NCBI GenBank assembly: GCA_013695265.1
Contig: JACDAU010000414.1
Span: 1-5,938 of the forward strand
DNA from: Chloroflexia bacterium
Lineage (GTDB): Bacteria; Chloroflexota; Chloroflexia; Thermobaculales; Thermobaculaceae
DNA: 5,938 nt
Direction: 5' to 3'
Each line of letters begins with the position of its first letter. The first letter of the stretch is position 1. The position numbers were made by a program, and so were the translations under genes. The notes under the pieces were generated by a model. The model searched no databases. It was not told where the DNA came from and saw nothing but the letters and a program-made list of their open reading frames with translations. Shown here piece after piece: positions 5,692 to 5,938 of this stretch.

Positions 5692-5938
5692 GTGTCATTC
5701 GATCTGTTCGTCTTCGCGTTGAATGTCGCGTTTGTTGGCCTCCTGTATCTGTTTCTCTTCGAGGTCATGCGGGTAGTTCTGCGAGAACTCCGCCAGGCGG
5801 CATCACAGGCGCCGGTCGAGTCACCACATGGCCGGCTTGTCATGGTACAGGCAGGAAGTACCGGCATTCGGCCCGGCACGACCCTGCCACTGGAGCCGAC
5901 CACTGCCCTTGGACGGAAGCTGACTAACGGTGTTGTGC
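5692..5938 (+). CDS. Membrane-anchored FHA domain protein, FhaB-like, cut by window edge
   Basis: The frame opens with GTG and runs to the last base without a stop, giving 82 residues of an incomplete protein. Residues about 5-23 are a strongly hydrophobic helix, rich in Phe, Leu and Val, with charged residues right after it (EVMRVVLRELRQ), so it is a membrane anchor with the rest most likely in the cytoplasm. After a linker, GRLVMVQAG (47-55) looks like the first FHA strand and ALGRKLTNGVV (72-82) like the LGR strand and loop of an FHA domain; the SxxH and TNG motifs would lie beyond the edge. The AGG at 5681-5683, inside the end of the previous gene, can serve as ribosome binding site, and the 5-base gap suggests translational coupling. 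This short anchor-plus-FHA layout matches FhaB-type proteins, which often precede PP2C, RodA/FtsW, PBP and PknB genes. The assignment is good at domain level and tentative for the exact family. Confidence 0.78.
   Translation, partial: MSFDLFVFALNVAFVGLLYLFLFEVMRVVLRELRQAASQAPVESPHGRLVMVQAGSTGIRPGTTLPLEPTTALGRKLTNGVV

Noticed and set aside
5499..5927. Long + strand frame overlapping both FHA genes
   Set aside because: It is an Arg/Thr/Ser-rich out-of-frame reading of two genes with clear FHA motifs and has no recognisable domain.

Overview
The window looks like a piece of a moderately GC-rich bacterial chromosome, all of it read from the + strand. It holds the end of a sensor histidine kinase gene, a spacer of about 300 bases, and then a tight run of genes: trigger factor (tig), clpP, clpX, an FhaA-type FHA protein, and the start of a membrane-anchored FHA protein cut by the right edge. 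The proteins are ordinary bacterial types. Joining tig-clpP-clpX to a DUF3662/FHA gene pair, together with the sequence character, suggests Chloroflexota or a deep Gram-positive relative. This placement is inference from gene content; no rRNA or other phylogenetic marker is present.

Region by region: (1) positions 1-1182 are a histidine kinase lacking its N-terminus, with a helical sensor part, one visible membrane segment and a complete HisKA/HATPase core. (2) Positions 1183-1481 are non-coding as far as I can support. They end in a strong sigma70-type promoter (TTCACA, 17 bases, TGC-TATAAT) just ahead of tig. A perfect 10-bp inverted repeat starts before the -10 box and ends inside the tig ribosome binding site. 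(3) Positions 1482-4914 encode tig, clpP and clpX, with gaps of 45 and 34 bases and no terminator, so they are probably one mRNA. (4) Positions 4946-5938 encode the two FHA proteins, 31 bases after clpX and 5 bases apart, probably continuing the same transcript.

Functionally, trigger factor meets nascent chains at the ribosome exit, and ClpX unfolds tagged or damaged substrates and feeds them into ClpP, so folding and degradation share one promoter. The FHA pair resembles the FhaA/FhaB phosphothreonine readers that in Actinobacteria sit with PP2C phosphatase, RodA/FtsW, penicillin-binding protein and PknB kinase genes; such genes may follow the right edge.

The most notable observations are the inverted repeat over the tig promoter and ribosome binding site, a ClpP in which the third catalytic-triad position reads Glu instead of Asp and whose His loop is unusual, and a trigger factor with an apparently eroded prolyl isomerase site and a long acidic tail. 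I see no wholly novel system, mobile element, CRISPR array, tRNA or rRNA.
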